Notes: generated by a model from the letters alone, not told the origin. Positions 8,744 to 17,024 are shown, counted from the stretch's first letter. The stretch: 64,000 bases of DNA from Myxococcales bacterium (GCA_020633335.1 JACKDU010000001.1:868001-932000), one strand, 5' to 3'. A program made the numbers and translations.

Positions 8744-9751
8744 ATGTCGCGCCTCGCCCTCGTCGCCCCGCTCGCCCTCCTCCTCGCCTGCTTCTCCAAC
8801 GGAGACGACGGCTCCGGCACCGCGGCGAGCGCGACGAGCGGTGACACGAGCACGAGCACCAGCGCGGCGAGCACGACGAGCGGCGACGCGAGCACCTCCG
8901 CGGGCTCGAGCGGGGGAGCGTCGAGTGGTTCGAGCGGCGGCGGCTCATCGGGCGGATCGAGCGGCGCGACGACGAGCGGCGGCGGCTCATCGACCGGCGG
9001 GCCGGAGACCAGCGGCGGGGCGACGAGCAGCGGCGGCGAGGCGACGACGACCACCACCGGCGGCATCGACGGCCTCGCGGAGGTCGGTGCGCTGGTGGTC
9101 CTCGGCGACTCGATCAGCGACGGCGGCGGCCAGCCGCCCTACTACTACAACCTCCTCCGCGCCGACCTCGAGGCCCACTACGGGCCGATCACCTACGCCA
9201 ACGCCGCCCAGAGCGGGAGCAAGACCGGCGCGCTCCTCGGCCAGGCGAAGTCGCTGCCGGGCTCGCTGCCGGGGCCGGTGGTCGCGGTGATCACCAGCGG
9301 CGGCAACGACATGAAGGCCGCGCTCCCGCAGGTGATCCTCGGGACCGACGGGCCGGTCAAGGCCGAGGTCGCGGCCAACATCGACGCCGCGCTCGGCGAG
9401 CTCCTCGCCCCGGGTCGCTTCGGGCCGGGGGTGGAGGTCTTCGTCTTCGAGGGCAACATCTACGACGCGAGCGACGGCATGGGGAACTTCAGCGAGGGCA
9501 AGTGCGCCTTCGGCAACGGCCTCCCGCCGATCCCGACCGACGCCTTCTTCGACGCCTGGAACGGGGTGATCGCCGACGCCGTGGAGGCCCGCGGAGAGGC
9601 GGCGATCGACATGCACGGCTACTTCTACGACCACGGCTACAACAACCCGCCGAACTGGTACGCGAGCGACTGCACCCACCCGAGCATGCTCGGGCATGAT
9701 CAGCTCCGGCGCCTCTTCTACGAGGCGATCACCGGCGAGGCGCTGCCCTGA
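8744..9751 (+). CDS. SGNH/GDSL-family hydrolase lipoprotein
   Basis: A 335-residue protein. The signal peptide ends at lipobox LLLAC, followed by an extreme Ser/Thr/Gly linker to about residue 105. The catalytic domain starts at GALVVLGDSISDGGGQ, which carries the nucleophile Ser of block I. Block II is Gly-containing, block III is TSGGNDM, and block V is DCTHPSMLGHDQL with the catalytic Asp and His. These are secreted esterases or lipases acting on acyl or acetyl esters. It is lipid-anchored, so probably displayed on the cell envelope. The linker nucleotides are highly repetitive (GGCGGCTCATCG-type units). Transcribed alone; the next gene is convergent. Confidence 0.88.
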   Translation: MSRLALVAPLALLLACFSNGDDGSGTAASATSGDTSTSTSAASTTSGDASTSAGSSGGASSGSSGGGSSGGSSGATTSGGGSSTGGPETSGGATSSGGEATTTTTGGIDGLAEVGALVVLGDSISDGGGQPPYYYNLLRADLEAHYGPITYANAAQSGSKTGALLGQAKSLPGSLPGPVVAVITSGGNDMKAALPQVILGTDGPVKAEVAANIDAALGELLAPGRFGPGVEVFVFEGNIYDASDGMGNFSEGKCAFGNGLPPIPTDAFFDAWNGVIADAVEARGEAAIDMHGYFYDHGYNNPPNWYASDCTHPSMLGHDQLRRLFYEAITGEALP

Positions 9752-9767
9752 GGGGTCGCGGCGCTAG

Positions 9768-11030
9768 CTAGAGCGCCTGGACGTAGAGCGAGAAGGGGAA
9801 GTTCCCCTGGCCGTCGACGAAGGTCGCGTCCGGGACGTCGATCACGAATTCGTGGGGCCCCGCCTTGACCGCGCCCCACTCGATGATCCGGGTGTCGATC
9901 ACGTCGCCGGGGCACCAGTTGGAGAAGGACTGCCACTCCTCGTCGCTCCGCGGCGTCGGCCCGTAGATCCCGTTCCCCTGGGTGTTGTACTTGCGGAAGG
10001 GCTCGCAGGAGGTCCGCCCCGGCTTGTAGTGGAGGGCGAGCTCGCCGTCGATGTAGACGTAGTGCTCGCGGCGGATGTACTCCTCGCCGCCCTGGTTGGC
10101 GCCGTGGTTCGAGGTGATGAGGACGAGCTGGGCGCTCTCGGTGTCCGCCGGCAGCTCGAATTGCACGGTCTTCTTGGTGGTGCCGAGCATGTCGCTGGCG
10201 CCGTCCTGGTAGTTGTTGAAGCTCTCGCTGATCGCCAGCGGCAGGAGCGTCGTGAACTCCGGCGAGGTGACGGCGCTGTCGGTGTAGAGGAGGAGCGAGC
10301 CGAGCTGGGTGTCGCTCCGACCCGCGCAGCCGGCGACCTCCTTGTTCGCCGCATAGGGCACCCCGAAGATGCTCAGCTCGAACCAGAGGTCGTAGTCCGC
10401 GCGGAGCCCGGGGTCGCTCAGGATCGGCACCAGGTTGGGGATCTCGAACTGGAAGGGCACCGTCTTCGGGCTCTTGTTCATGTTCATGAAGGGGGTGATG
10501 AAGCGCGCGACCTCGATCCGCTCGACCTCGGCCGGGACGTAGGTGTCTTGGCCCTTGGGGACCAGCGCGAGGTTGACCCCGCCGATCCGATCGTAGTTGT
10601 CGCAGAGCGCCCCGACGATCACGCCCATCACCAAGTTGGTCTGGACCTTGGCGAGCATCTCGTCGGTGAAGCGGGTGGCGACCAGCGCGTTGGAGTGGCG
10701 GATCACGCCGGGCGGGAGCGGCTCGTCGACGGTCATCGCGTAGCCGTCGTAGAAGACGATGTCCTCCATCACCGGGAAGATCTCGTCCTTGGGCGGCGGC
10801 GGCTCGCCGGTGCTGGTGCCGGTGTCGACGCCGGTGCCGGTGCCGGTGCCGGTGCCGGCGGCCGTCGTGCCCGCGTCGCCGCTCGAGTCGGTCGCGGCCG
10901 CGCTCGCGCTCGTGGTCTCGGTCGCGGTGGTCGTGGCTTCGCTCGCGCTCGGGTCACCGCCCTGGGGATCCGTGCAGCCGGCGAGGGCGACGAGGAGCGC
11001 GAGCGTGGGGGCGAGGCGGCGGCGAACCAT
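9768..11030 (-). CDS. PNGase F-like peptide-N-glycosidase lipoprotein
   Basis: A 420-residue protein starting at ATG 11030. The type II signal ends at lipobox LAGC, with a Ala/Ser/Thr/Gly linker to about residue 70. The rest matches the two-domain peptide-N-glycosidase F family. It contains GGVNLALVPKGQDTYVP, LITSNHGANQGGEEYIRREH, VYIDGELAL, CEPFRKYNTQGNGIYG, SFSNWCPGDVIDTR, and a C-terminal VPDATF...GNFPFSLYVQ strand pattern. The family cleaves N-linked glycans from glycoproteins at the asparagine amide. An anchored exoenzyme fits predation on eukaryotic glycoproteins, but the latter is inference. The linker is encoded by a GGTGCC tandem repeat near 10830-10860. Confidence 0.88.
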   Translation of the reverse strand: MVRRRLAPTLALLVALAGCTDPQGGDPSASEATTTATETTSASAAATDSSGDAGTTAAGTGTGTGTGVDTGTSTGEPPPPKDEIFPVMEDIVFYDGYAMTVDEPLPPGVIRHSNALVATRFTDEMLAKVQTNLVMGVIVGALCDNYDRIGGVNLALVPKGQDTYVPAEVERIEVARFITPFMNMNKSPKTVPFQFEIPNLVPILSDPGLRADYDLWFELSIFGVPYAANKEVAGCAGRSDTQLGSLLLYTDSAVTSPEFTTLLPLAISESFNNYQDGASDMLGTTKKTVQFELPADTESAQLVLITSNHGANQGGEEYIRREHYVYIDGELALHYKPGRTSCEPFRKYNTQGNGIYGPTPRSDEEWQSFSNWCPGDVIDTRIIEWGAVKAGPHEFVIDVPDATFVDGQGNFPFSLYVQAL

Positions 11031-11122
11031 CGGCCCAGCGTAGCAGATGGCCGGGCCCCGCTGGCGCCCTTCCCCCGGGATCGCGGGGCGCCGCGGACCG
11101 GCCCGCTCGCCGGGCGCTCGCC

Positions 11123-12232
11123 TCAAGCGGGAGGCGCGTCGTCGCGCGGCCGGAGGACGCAGCCGCCGACGTGGCGGCTCGACCACTTCGCGCGCATCGC
11201 CTCGGCGACCTGGTCGAAGGGATAGATCGGCCCGACCCGCGGTCGCAGCCCCCGCTCGTTGACCCAGCCGAGGATCGTCGCGAGCCGCTCCCGGCGGATG
11301 CTCGGGTCGCGGTGGGTCGAGATCACGGTCGGGCAGCCGAGGACGTCGAGGCCCTTCATCATGATCAGGTTGGTCGGCAGGACGTTGGCCCGCGGCGCGC
11401 CGCGCTGGCCCCGTCCGCGGGCGACGTCGGGGGTCGAGGCCCAGCCGACGATCAGGAAGCGGGCGCCGAAGCGGACGCAGCGGAGGCTCTCGAGCGAGAT
11501 GTCGCCGCCGACGCCGTCGTAGACCACGTCGACGCCGCGCCCCCCGGTCAGCGCCTTGACCTCGTCGCGGAAGCGGCGGACGCCGGGGCCGCCCTCGGGG
11601 TCGGCGATCGCCAGGACGTGGTCCGCGCCCTCCTCCTTGACCGCCGCGAGCTTGGCGGGCGAGCGGCCGGTGGCGATCACCGTCGCCCCGAGCGTCTTGG
11701 CGACGTGGACCGCGGCGAGCCCGGTCGAGCCCGAGGCGCCGTGGATCAGGACGGTCTCGCCGGCCTGGAGGCGGCCGCGGGCGACCAGGCAGTGGTAGGC
11801 GGTCTCGTAGTTGCCGAGGAGGTTGGCGCCCTGGTCAAACGAGAGGCAGGCGGGGAGGGGGATCAGCGCGGCCTCGGGGGCGACCGCGTAGGTGGCGAAG
11901 CCGCCGTAGCCCTGGTACGCGCCGATCGAGCGCGGGCCGGTGAGGAAGCCGTCGGCGATCACCGGATCGCCGAGCTCGACGCGGCTGACCGAAGGGCCAG
12001 CCCAGACGACGCGGCCGCTGAACTCGAGCCCCGGCGTGTAGGGCGGCGCCGGCATGTGCTGGTACTGGCCGCTGGTCATCAGGAGATCGACCCAGCCGAC
12101 GGCGGCGCTCTCGACCGCGATCACGACGTCGGTGGGCGCGAGCGCGGTGACGTCGGGGAAGGGCTGGACCTCGATCGCGAGGGCGTTGTCGATCGCGTCG
12201 GCGGGGTCGTCGGCGAAGCGCTGGACGACCAC
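11123..12232 (-). CDS. MDR-family zinc-binding/quinone oxidoreductase-like protein
   Basis: Medium-chain dehydrogenase/reductase with an N-terminal GroES-like domain (GWVDLLMTSGQYQHMPAPPY, PGLEFSGRV) and a Rossmann domain with the NADP motif LIHGASGSTGLAAVHVAK. YDGVGG and LIVGWAS follow, the usual quinone oxidoreductase pattern. No structural-zinc Cys cluster is visible. I place the start at GTG 12232 (369 residues). The open frame continues to TTG 12325, but the extra 31 codons have much poorer GC at third positions than the gene. The substrate is unknown; such enzymes usually reduce alpha,beta-unsaturated carbonyls or quinones. It lies on the same strand as the arsM block but 160 nt away, so operon membership is uncertain. 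Confidence 0.85.
   Translation of the reverse strand: MVVQRFADDPADAIDNALAIEVQPFPDVTALAPTDVVIAVESAAVGWVDLLMTSGQYQHMPAPPYTPGLEFSGRVVWAGPSVSRVELGDPVIADGFLTGPRSIGAYQGYGGFATYAVAPEAALIPLPACLSFDQGANLLGNYETAYHCLVARGRLQAGETVLIHGASGSTGLAAVHVAKTLGATVIATGRSPAKLAAVKEEGADHVLAIADPEGGPGVRRFRDEVKALTGGRGVDVVYDGVGGDISLESLRCVRFGARFLIVGWASTPDVARGRGQRGAPRANVLPTNLIMMKGLDVLGCPTVISTHRDPSIRRERLATILGWVNERGLRPRVGPIYPFDQVAEAMRAKWSSRHVGGCVLRPRDDAPPA
11985..12000. repeat. interspersed inverted repeat TGNCC-N4-GGNCA
   Basis: CTGACC-GAAG-GGCCAG inside the MDR oxidoreductase gene, with a CCT proline codon that is rare locally. Confidence 0.6.
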
Positions 12233-12392
12233 GCGTCGACCGGGAGGGAGAGGGGTGAGTGCTGGCCGCGCGCGATCCAAGGGACGCGCATCGTAGCCCA
12301 GGAGCTCACTCGACGATGACCTCAAACGCGCACTTGTTCGGCTCTCCGAGGACCAGCCAGACGATCGCCGCGGAGCACGAGCCCGATCGACC

Positions 12393-13070
12393 TCAGCCCT
12401 TGCGCCCCGGCAGCGGCACGCTCGCGCCGGCGATCCGCCCGCGCACGAGCCCGTCGGCGTTGACCGGCGGCGAGCGCCCGGGGCGGAGGCGGAGGGTCTC
12501 GCGAGAGTAACGCTCGACCGCCTCGGCGCGGGCGCTCGCGGTCGGCTCGATCCGCGCGAGGGCGGCGCTGTCGAGGCTCGCGCGGGCCTCGGAGACGGCG
12601 CCGCGCAGGCGATCGGCGATCGTCTCGGCGGCGCCGATCCGGAAGGCCTCGTGCCAGTCGCGGGGCTGGCCGGCGCCGTGGGTCGCCGAGAGCCACTCGA
12701 GGCGGGGGACCAGCCACTCCCAGAGGGCGAGGATCGCCGCGCGGTCGCTCGCCCGCCCGGCGACCAGGAGGTGGGTCTTGCCGCCGATCTCCGCGGTGTA
12801 GGCCCGGCAGCCGTTGGCCTCGGCGAGGCCGGCCGCGAGCGCGCCCTTCCAGCGGCGGAGGCGACGGGCGACCTCGAGGGGCTCGTCGCGGCCGTCGGTG
12901 ATCGGGTCGGCCTCGGCCTCGGCCTCGGCGGCGAGGAGGCCCTCGAGGCGGTGGCGCTCGATCAGCTCCTGGGCGCGGGCGGCCGCGAGCGCGGCCTCGT
13001 GGACGTTCGGCGAGGTCGCCAGCGCGAGGAGCTTGCGGACCCGGTCGAGGACGGCGGCGCTGTCTCGCAT
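12393..13070 (-). CDS. DUF2786 domain protein
   Basis: A 225-residue soluble protein. The N terminus carries the DUF2786 signature, KLLALATSPNVHEAALAAA followed by RAQELIERHRL. A second region with WKGALAAGLAEANGCRAY and WHEAFRIGAAETIADRL corresponds to the C-terminal domain usually paired with DUF2786. The family is found in phages and bacteria, is poorly characterised and has been suspected of nucleic-acid or metal-related roles. It is 11 nt downstream of the cupin gene on the same strand and is probably the last gene of the arsM-sigma-cupin unit. No signal peptide or membrane segment is seen. Confidence 0.75.
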   Translation of the reverse strand: MRDSAAVLDRVRKLLALATSPNVHEAALAAARAQELIERHRLEGLLAAEAEAEADPITDGRDEPLEVARRLRRWKGALAAGLAEANGCRAYTAEIGGKTHLLVAGRASDRAAILALWEWLVPRLEWLSATHGAGQPRDWHEAFRIGAAETIADRLRGAVSEARASLDSAALARIEPTASARAEAVERYSRETLRLRPGRSPPVNADGLVRGRIAGASVPLPGRKG

Positions 13071-13081
13071 CGCCCCTCGAC

Positions 13082-13426
13082 CTAGCCGCGGGCCTTGATG
13101 ATCAGGTACTCGAGGGGCGCGTCGTCGCGGAGGTTGCGGAGCTCCAGGACCTCGCCGAGCGCGAGGAAGACGACGTCGCCGGGGCCGAGGGGGCGGGGCT
13201 CGCCGCCGACCCGCGCCTCGCCCTCGCCGGCGATCCCGACGACGATCTCGGGGAACGCCTGCTGGACGTGGCGACCGACGCTGCCGCCGGGATCGAGGGT
13301 GCAGGCGAGGACCGCGGTGAAGGGGGGCGCGGGGGTCCGGCCGAGGAGGTCCCAGACCCGGACCACGCCGACTCCGCCGAAGAGCGCGGCCCGCTCGCTC
13401 GGCGGGCCCTTGTCCTTGAGATCCAT
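13082..13426 (-). CDS. cupin-domain protein
   Basis: A 114-residue single-domain cupin starting at ATG 13426. The fold is suggested by strand-rich sequence with DPGGSVGRHVQQAFPEIVVGIAG (first motif with His and Glu) and PLGPGDVVFLALGEVLELRNL (second motif). The metal-ligand set is partial: one His and one Glu in motif 1 and no clear His in motif 2, so metal binding is uncertain. It sits 10 nt after the sigma-factor gene and 11 nt before the DUF2786 gene, consistent with a single transcript. Its role is unknown; a small-molecule-binding function fits the family. Confidence 0.75.
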   Translation of the reverse strand: MDLKDKGPPSERAALFGGVGVVRVWDLLGRTPAPPFTAVLACTLDPGGSVGRHVQQAFPEIVVGIAGEGEARVGGEPRPLGPGDVVFLALGEVLELRNLRDDAPLEYLIIKARG

Positions 13427-13436
13427 GGGCGGGAGG

Positions 13437-14039
13437 CTAACACGCCCCCTCGCCGCCGCAGCAGCCCGCCGGGGCCTCGCCGCCCGGGCGCCGGGCGTAG
13501 TCGATCACCCGCCCGCGGGTGTCGCAGGTGATCTCGCAGCAGGCGGCGAGCATCGCCCGCAGGCGGGCGCGGCCCCGCTGCACCCGCGACTTCATCCCCG
13601 AGAGCGAGATCCCGAGGAGCTCGGCCGCGTCCTTCTGGGTGATCCCCTCGAGCTCGGTCAGGGTCAGCGCCTCGCGGTAGGGCGAGGGGAGGGCGGCGAC
13701 GAAGTGGGCGAGCTGGGCCGCGAGCTCGCGAGCGGCGTCGCCGTCGTCGTCGAGGGTCGACGCCGCGTCGGCCGATTCGACCTCCTCGGCCGCGTCCGCG
13801 GCGATCGGCGGCCGCCGGGCGAGGGCGCGGTGGTGATCGATGATCGCGCTCCGGGCGACCTGGTAGACCCAGGGCCCGAAGCGCTGGTCGTCGCGGAGCT
13901 GGTCGAGCCCCCGCTGGATCCGGACGAAGATGTCCTGAAGGACATCATCGACGTCGGCGTCGGCGACCCGGCGGGCGACGAAGGGGCGGAGGCGGGCCGC
14001 GAGCTCGCGCCAGGCCCCGCGGAGCGCCGGCTCGATCAC
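13437..14039 (-). CDS. SigZ-like ECF RNA polymerase sigma factor with Cys-rich C-terminal tail
   Basis: A 200-residue sigma-70-family protein. GTG at 14039 is the likely start because it overlaps the stop of the upstream arsM gene by four bases (GTGA), implying translational coupling. Region 2 is RRVADADVDDVLQDIFVRI...FGPWVYQVARSAIIDHHR. Region 4 is LPSPYREALTLTELEGITQKDAAELLGIS...GMKSRVQRGRARLR. The tail after region 4 has six cysteines (167, 168, 172, 193, 194, 200) around CDTRGRVIDYARR, the SigZ-type C-terminal signature. No anti-sigma gene is adjacent. The Cys set together with the arsM neighbour suggests direct sensing of arsenite or another thiol-reactive metal; this is inference. Confidence 0.88.
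   Translation of the reverse strand: MIEPALRGAWRELAARLRPFVARRVADADVDDVLQDIFVRIQRGLDQLRDDQRFGPWVYQVARSAIIDHHRALARRPPIAADAAEEVESADAASTLDDDGDAARELAAQLAHFVAALPSPYREALTLTELEGITQKDAAELLGISLSGMKSRVQRGRARLRAMLAACCEITCDTRGRVIDYARRPGGEAPAGCCGGEGAC
13930..13945. repeat. interspersed inverted repeat TGNCC-N4-GGNCA
   Basis: ATGTCC-TGAA-GGACAT in the sigma-factor gene. Symmetry extends one base further on each side (13929-13946). Confidence 0.65.
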
Positions 14040-14872
14040 CCGGCGTCCCCCGGCCGCCGGGCCTCGATGATCGCCGAGACGATGAAGTCCTCGGCGCCGG
14101 AGCCCGGCAGCCACTCGCGGATGAACTCGCGGCTCTCGGGCTTGAGCGTGATCCGGATGTCGACGAAGCCGGCGTCCTCGAGGAGCCCGGTCAGCGCGTC
14201 GACGCCGATCGCCCCGGCCGCGCAGGCGGCGTGGGCGAGCGCCTGGCTTCGCAGCGCCTCGGGGAGCTCGGCGGTGGCGACCACGTCGGAGATCGCCAGG
14301 CGCCCGCCGGGCCTGAGCACCCGGAAGGCGTCGTGGAAGACCGCGGCTTTGTCGGGCGAGAGGTTGATGACGCAGTTCGAGAGGATCACGTCGACCCGGC
14401 CGTCGCCGACCGGCAGGTGCTCGATCTCGCCGAGGCGGAACTCGACGTTGTCGGCCCCGAGCTTGCGGGCGTTCGCCCGCGCCTTGCTCACCATGTCGGG
14501 GGTCATGTCGACGCCGATCACCCGGCCGCTGGGGCCGACCTGGCGGGCGGCGAGGAAGGAGTCGAAGCCGCCGCCGCTGCCGAGGTCGACGACCACCTCG
14601 CCCGCCTTGAGGGCGGCGATCGCCTGCGGGTTGCCGCAGCCGAGGCCCATGTCGGCGCCCTCGGGGACGGCCGCGATCTCCTCGGCCGAGTAGCCGATCC
14701 TGAGGCTGAGGCTGGCGTCGGTGTCGGCGCTGGTCGGCGCGCAGCAGCTCGGGGCGCAGCAGCCGTTCGCGCCGCTGCGGGCGATCTCGGCGTAGTGGTC
14801 GCGGACGATCCCGCGGATCGCGTCGTCGTCGCGCTGGCTCGTGTTCTCGGGCTCGTGCTCGTGCTCGTTCAT
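14036..14872 (-). CDS. arsM: arsenite S-adenosylmethionine methyltransferase
   Basis: A 278-residue cytoplasmic enzyme that methylates As(III) using SAM, the route to volatile or less retained arsenicals. ATG at 14872 is preceded by GGAGG. The N-terminal region has a Cys motif at residues 38-44 (CCAPSCC). The class I methyltransferase core is typical of ArsM: VVDLGSGGGFDSFLAA, IGVDMTPDMVSKA, and VILSNCVINLSPDKAAVFHD with the conserved Cys. A further Cys in AHAACAAGAIG matches the third substrate-binding Cys region. It is the first gene of a tight block with the sigma factor (four-base overlap), cupin and DUF2786 genes. Confidence 0.93.
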   Translation of the reverse strand: MNEHEHEPENTSQRDDDAIRGIVRDHYAEIARSGANGCCAPSCCAPTSADTDASLSLRIGYSAEEIAAVPEGADMGLGCGNPQAIAALKAGEVVVDLGSGGGFDSFLAARQVGPSGRVIGVDMTPDMVSKARANARKLGADNVEFRLGEIEHLPVGDGRVDVILSNCVINLSPDKAAVFHDAFRVLRPGGRLAISDVVATAELPEALRSQALAHAACAAGAIGVDALTGLLEDAGFVDIRITLKPESREFIREWLPGSGAEDFIVSAIIEARRPGDAG

Positions 14873-14950
14873 GGTCTCTCTCGACCTCCAGACCCGAAGA
14901 CGACGGGTCGCCCCGGAGGACGCAGAGAATCTTCGCACGGCCGGCGCGGG

Positions 14951-15022
14951 CTAGAACACCGACTGGTTGGGATCGCCGTTGACGCCGCCGACGCCGCCCT
15001 TGATCCGACTCTTGATCTTCAT
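14951..15022 (-). CDS. tiny peptide ORF (23 codons) with strong ribosome binding site
   Basis: ATG at 15022 is preceded at the right distance by GGGAGGGCAGG, one of the best Shine-Dalgarno matches in the window, and the frame ends with TAG at 14951-14953. The product begins MKIKSRIKGG, contains VGGVNGDPNQ and ends SVF. Third codon positions are G/C-biased but not extremely so. It is Lys/Arg-rich at the N terminus and Gly/Asn-rich at the C terminus, with a GG pair that could act as a processing site. No peptide-modifying enzyme is adjacent. It lies between the cytochrome P460 gene and arsM on the same strand. The function is unknown. Confidence 0.5.
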   Translation of the reverse strand: MKIKSRIKGGVGGVNGDPNQSVF

Positions 15023-15095
15023 CCTGCCCTCCCTCGCGCGAAGGACCCTCGCACGTGGACCCGGGGCCGGCAAGCCGGGCCCGGCGCGCTCCCGC

Positions 15096-15596
15096 TCAGG
15101 GGAGGCCGAAGGCGCGGACGAAGTCTTCGCCGCTGACGTGGCAGTCGACGCAGACGTCGGGGACGCCGGAGAACTCGGGCTCGGCGAGGTCGCCGACGAA
15201 CTCCTCCCAGTACCAGCCGTTCGCCCGCTTCTCCATGATCGCCAGGAAGCGGAGGTCGGTCCCCTCGGCGTCGCCCCAGCCGTCCTTGACGATGATCGAG
15301 CCCTCGGGCCAGGCCGTCAGGGTGCCGGTCTCGGCGGCGAGCGCCTGGGCGACGACGTCGTTGATGTAGATGTCGACGAAGTCGCCGTGGGGCGAGCGGG
15401 CCGGGGTGAGGGGCATCTCGTAGGCGCCCGGGGGCCGCGCCCAGGTCCGGTACTCGGCGGCCTGGACCGCGTCGAGGAGCGCGCTGCCGGTGCCGCCCGC
15501 GTCGCCGCCGTCGCCGCCCTCGCAGGCGCCGAGGGGGAGGGCGAGGAGAGCGCCCAGGAGGGCGCGCGCGGCCGCAGGGGCGAGGCGGGGGCTCAT
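15096..15596 (-). CDS. cytochrome P460-family lipoprotein
   Basis: A 166-residue protein starting at ATG 15596. The type II signal ends at lipobox PLGAC, followed by a short Gly/Asp linker. The domain matches cytochrome P460: YRTWARPPGAYEMPLTPARSPHG, split here as AYEMPLTPARSPHGDFVDIY, then WPEGSIIVKDGWGDAEG, NGWYWEEFVGD and a haem-attachment site CVDCH near the C terminus. P460 proteins bind a covalently cross-linked c-type haem and are known from hydroxylamine oxidation; many members have no assigned role. It is probably periplasmic and lipid-anchored. The gene is upstream of the small peptide ORF and arsM on the same strand. Confidence 0.85.
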   Translation of the reverse strand: MSPRLAPAAARALLGALLALPLGACEGGDGGDAGGTGSALLDAVQAAEYRTWARPPGAYEMPLTPARSPHGDFVDIYINDVVAQALAAETGTLTAWPEGSIIVKDGWGDAEGTDLRFLAIMEKRANGWYWEEFVGDLAEPEFSGVPDVCVDCHVSGEDFVRAFGLP

Positions 15597-15680
15597 GGAC
15601 GGCGAGCGTATCACAGCGGCGCGGCCGTCCGCGGCCCGCGCTCGCTCGCGCGCCCGCGACCTTCGCGGTAGAACGCCGCG

Positions 15681-17009
15681 GTGCCCCGCCGTCCCCCCTC
15701 CGCCCGGGCGCTGGCGGTCCAGGTCCTCCGTCAGATCGACCAGCGCCGCGGCTTCTCCAACCGGATCCTCGCCGAGCACCTCGCGGGCTCCGAGCTCGCT
15801 CGCCGCGACCGCGGCCTGGTGACCGCGCTGGTCTACGGCGTCCTCCGCCACCGCGGCCGCCTCGACGCGCTCATCGATCGGGTCGCCACGCGGCCGGCGG
15901 GGCTCCGCGGCCGCACCCGCGAGCTCCTCCGGGTCGCCGTCTTTGAGCTCCGCGAGCTCGGCCACCCGCCGCACGCGGCGATCTCCGAGGCGACCCGCCT
16001 CTGCCGCGAGCTCGAGGGCGGCGGCGGCCTGGCGGCGGCGACCCAGGCGATCCTGTCGACGATCGCCAGCGAGGGCGAGGCCCTCGACGCGGCCCTCGCC
16101 GACGGCCGGCCCCTCGACGTCCTCGAGCGCCGCTGGTCGATCCCGCGCTGGCTCGGCGGCCGCTGGATCAAGCGCCTCGGGCCCGAGCGGGCGCTCGCCC
16201 GCGGGCGGGTGCTGGCCGAGGCGCCGCCGGTGGAGGTGCGGGTCGACCTCGGGCGGACGAGCGCGGCCGAGGTCGCGGCCGAGCTCCGCGCCCGCGATCC
16301 GGCGGCGAGCGTCGAGGTGATCGACGGCCAGCCGCAGGCGCTGCGGATCCGCGGCGGCGGCGATCCGAGCCGCCTCCCGGGCTTCGACGCCGGGCTCTTC
16401 TCGGTCCAGGCGCTCGGCTCGCAGCAGCCAGCGCGGATGCTGGGGCCGCGGCCCGGCGAGCGGATCCTCGACGCCTGCGCGGGGATGGGGACCAAGACCC
16501 TGCAGATCGCCGAGCTCATGGGCCGGCGCGGGCTCCTGGTCGCCGCCGATCTCAGCGCGGCCCGGGTCGCCGAGCACGCGGCGATCCGTCGGCGCGGCGG
16601 CCTCGAGGTCGAGGGCTTTGAGCTGCGCTCGGTGGTCGGCGATCTCTGCGAGGCGACGATCGCCGGGGTCGACGAGGACGCGCCCTTCGACGGCGTGCTG
16701 GTCGACGCGCCCTGCACCGGCCTCGGCGACATCGCCCGCCACCCCGAGCTCCGCTGGACCCGGACCTATGACGATATCGGCGAGCGGGCGGCCCTCCAGC
16801 GGCGGCTCCTCGAGGCGAGCTGGCCGCGGGTGCGGGCGGGGGGTCGGCTGGTCTATGCGGTTTGCTCGCTCGAGCCCGAGGAGGGGGAGGCGCTGGTCGC
16901 CGCGTTTGTCCGTGAGCGCGGGCTCCGGGTCGCGGAGGAGGCGACCTGGACGCCCGAGGAGCACGGCTGCGACGGCTTCTACCTCGCGCGGATCGAGGGT
17001 GGCTCCTAG
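15681..17009 (+). CDS. rsmB: 16S rRNA (cytosine(967)-C(5))-methyltransferase RsmB
   Basis: A 442-residue enzyme with a GTG start. The N-terminal 140 residues form a NusB-like RNA-binding domain (AVQVLRQIDQRRGFSNRILAE, VTALVYGVLRHRGRLD, LLRVAVFELRELG). The C-terminal methyltransferase has the SAM motif LDACAGMGTKTLQIAELMG, motif IV DAPCTGLGDIARHPELRW and motif VI with the nucleophilic Cys in YAVCSLEPEEGE. It methylates C967 of 16S rRNA in the cytoplasm. Length and order are standard. It stands alone on the plus strand. Confidence 0.95.
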   Translation: MPRRPPSARALAVQVLRQIDQRRGFSNRILAEHLAGSELARRDRGLVTALVYGVLRHRGRLDALIDRVATRPAGLRGRTRELLRVAVFELRELGHPPHAAISEATRLCRELEGGGGLAAATQAILSTIASEGEALDAALADGRPLDVLERRWSIPRWLGGRWIKRLGPERALARGRVLAEAPPVEVRVDLGRTSAAEVAAELRARDPAASVEVIDGQPQALRIRGGGDPSRLPGFDAGLFSVQALGSQQPARMLGPRPGERILDACAGMGTKTLQIAELMGRRGLLVAADLSAARVAEHAAIRRRGGLEVEGFELRSVVGDLCEATIAGVDEDAPFDGVLVDAPCTGLGDIARHPELRWTRTYDDIGERAALQRRLLEASWPRVRAGGRLVYAVCSLEPEEGEALVAAFVRERGLRVAEEATWTPEEHGCDGFYLARIEGGS

Positions 17010-17024
17010 CGAGGAGCGCGGGGC

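Noticed and set aside
12233..12325. Longer N terminus for the MDR oxidoreductase (TTG start at 12325)
   Set aside because: The added codons have much lower G/C at third positions than the gene and match nothing in the family N terminus.
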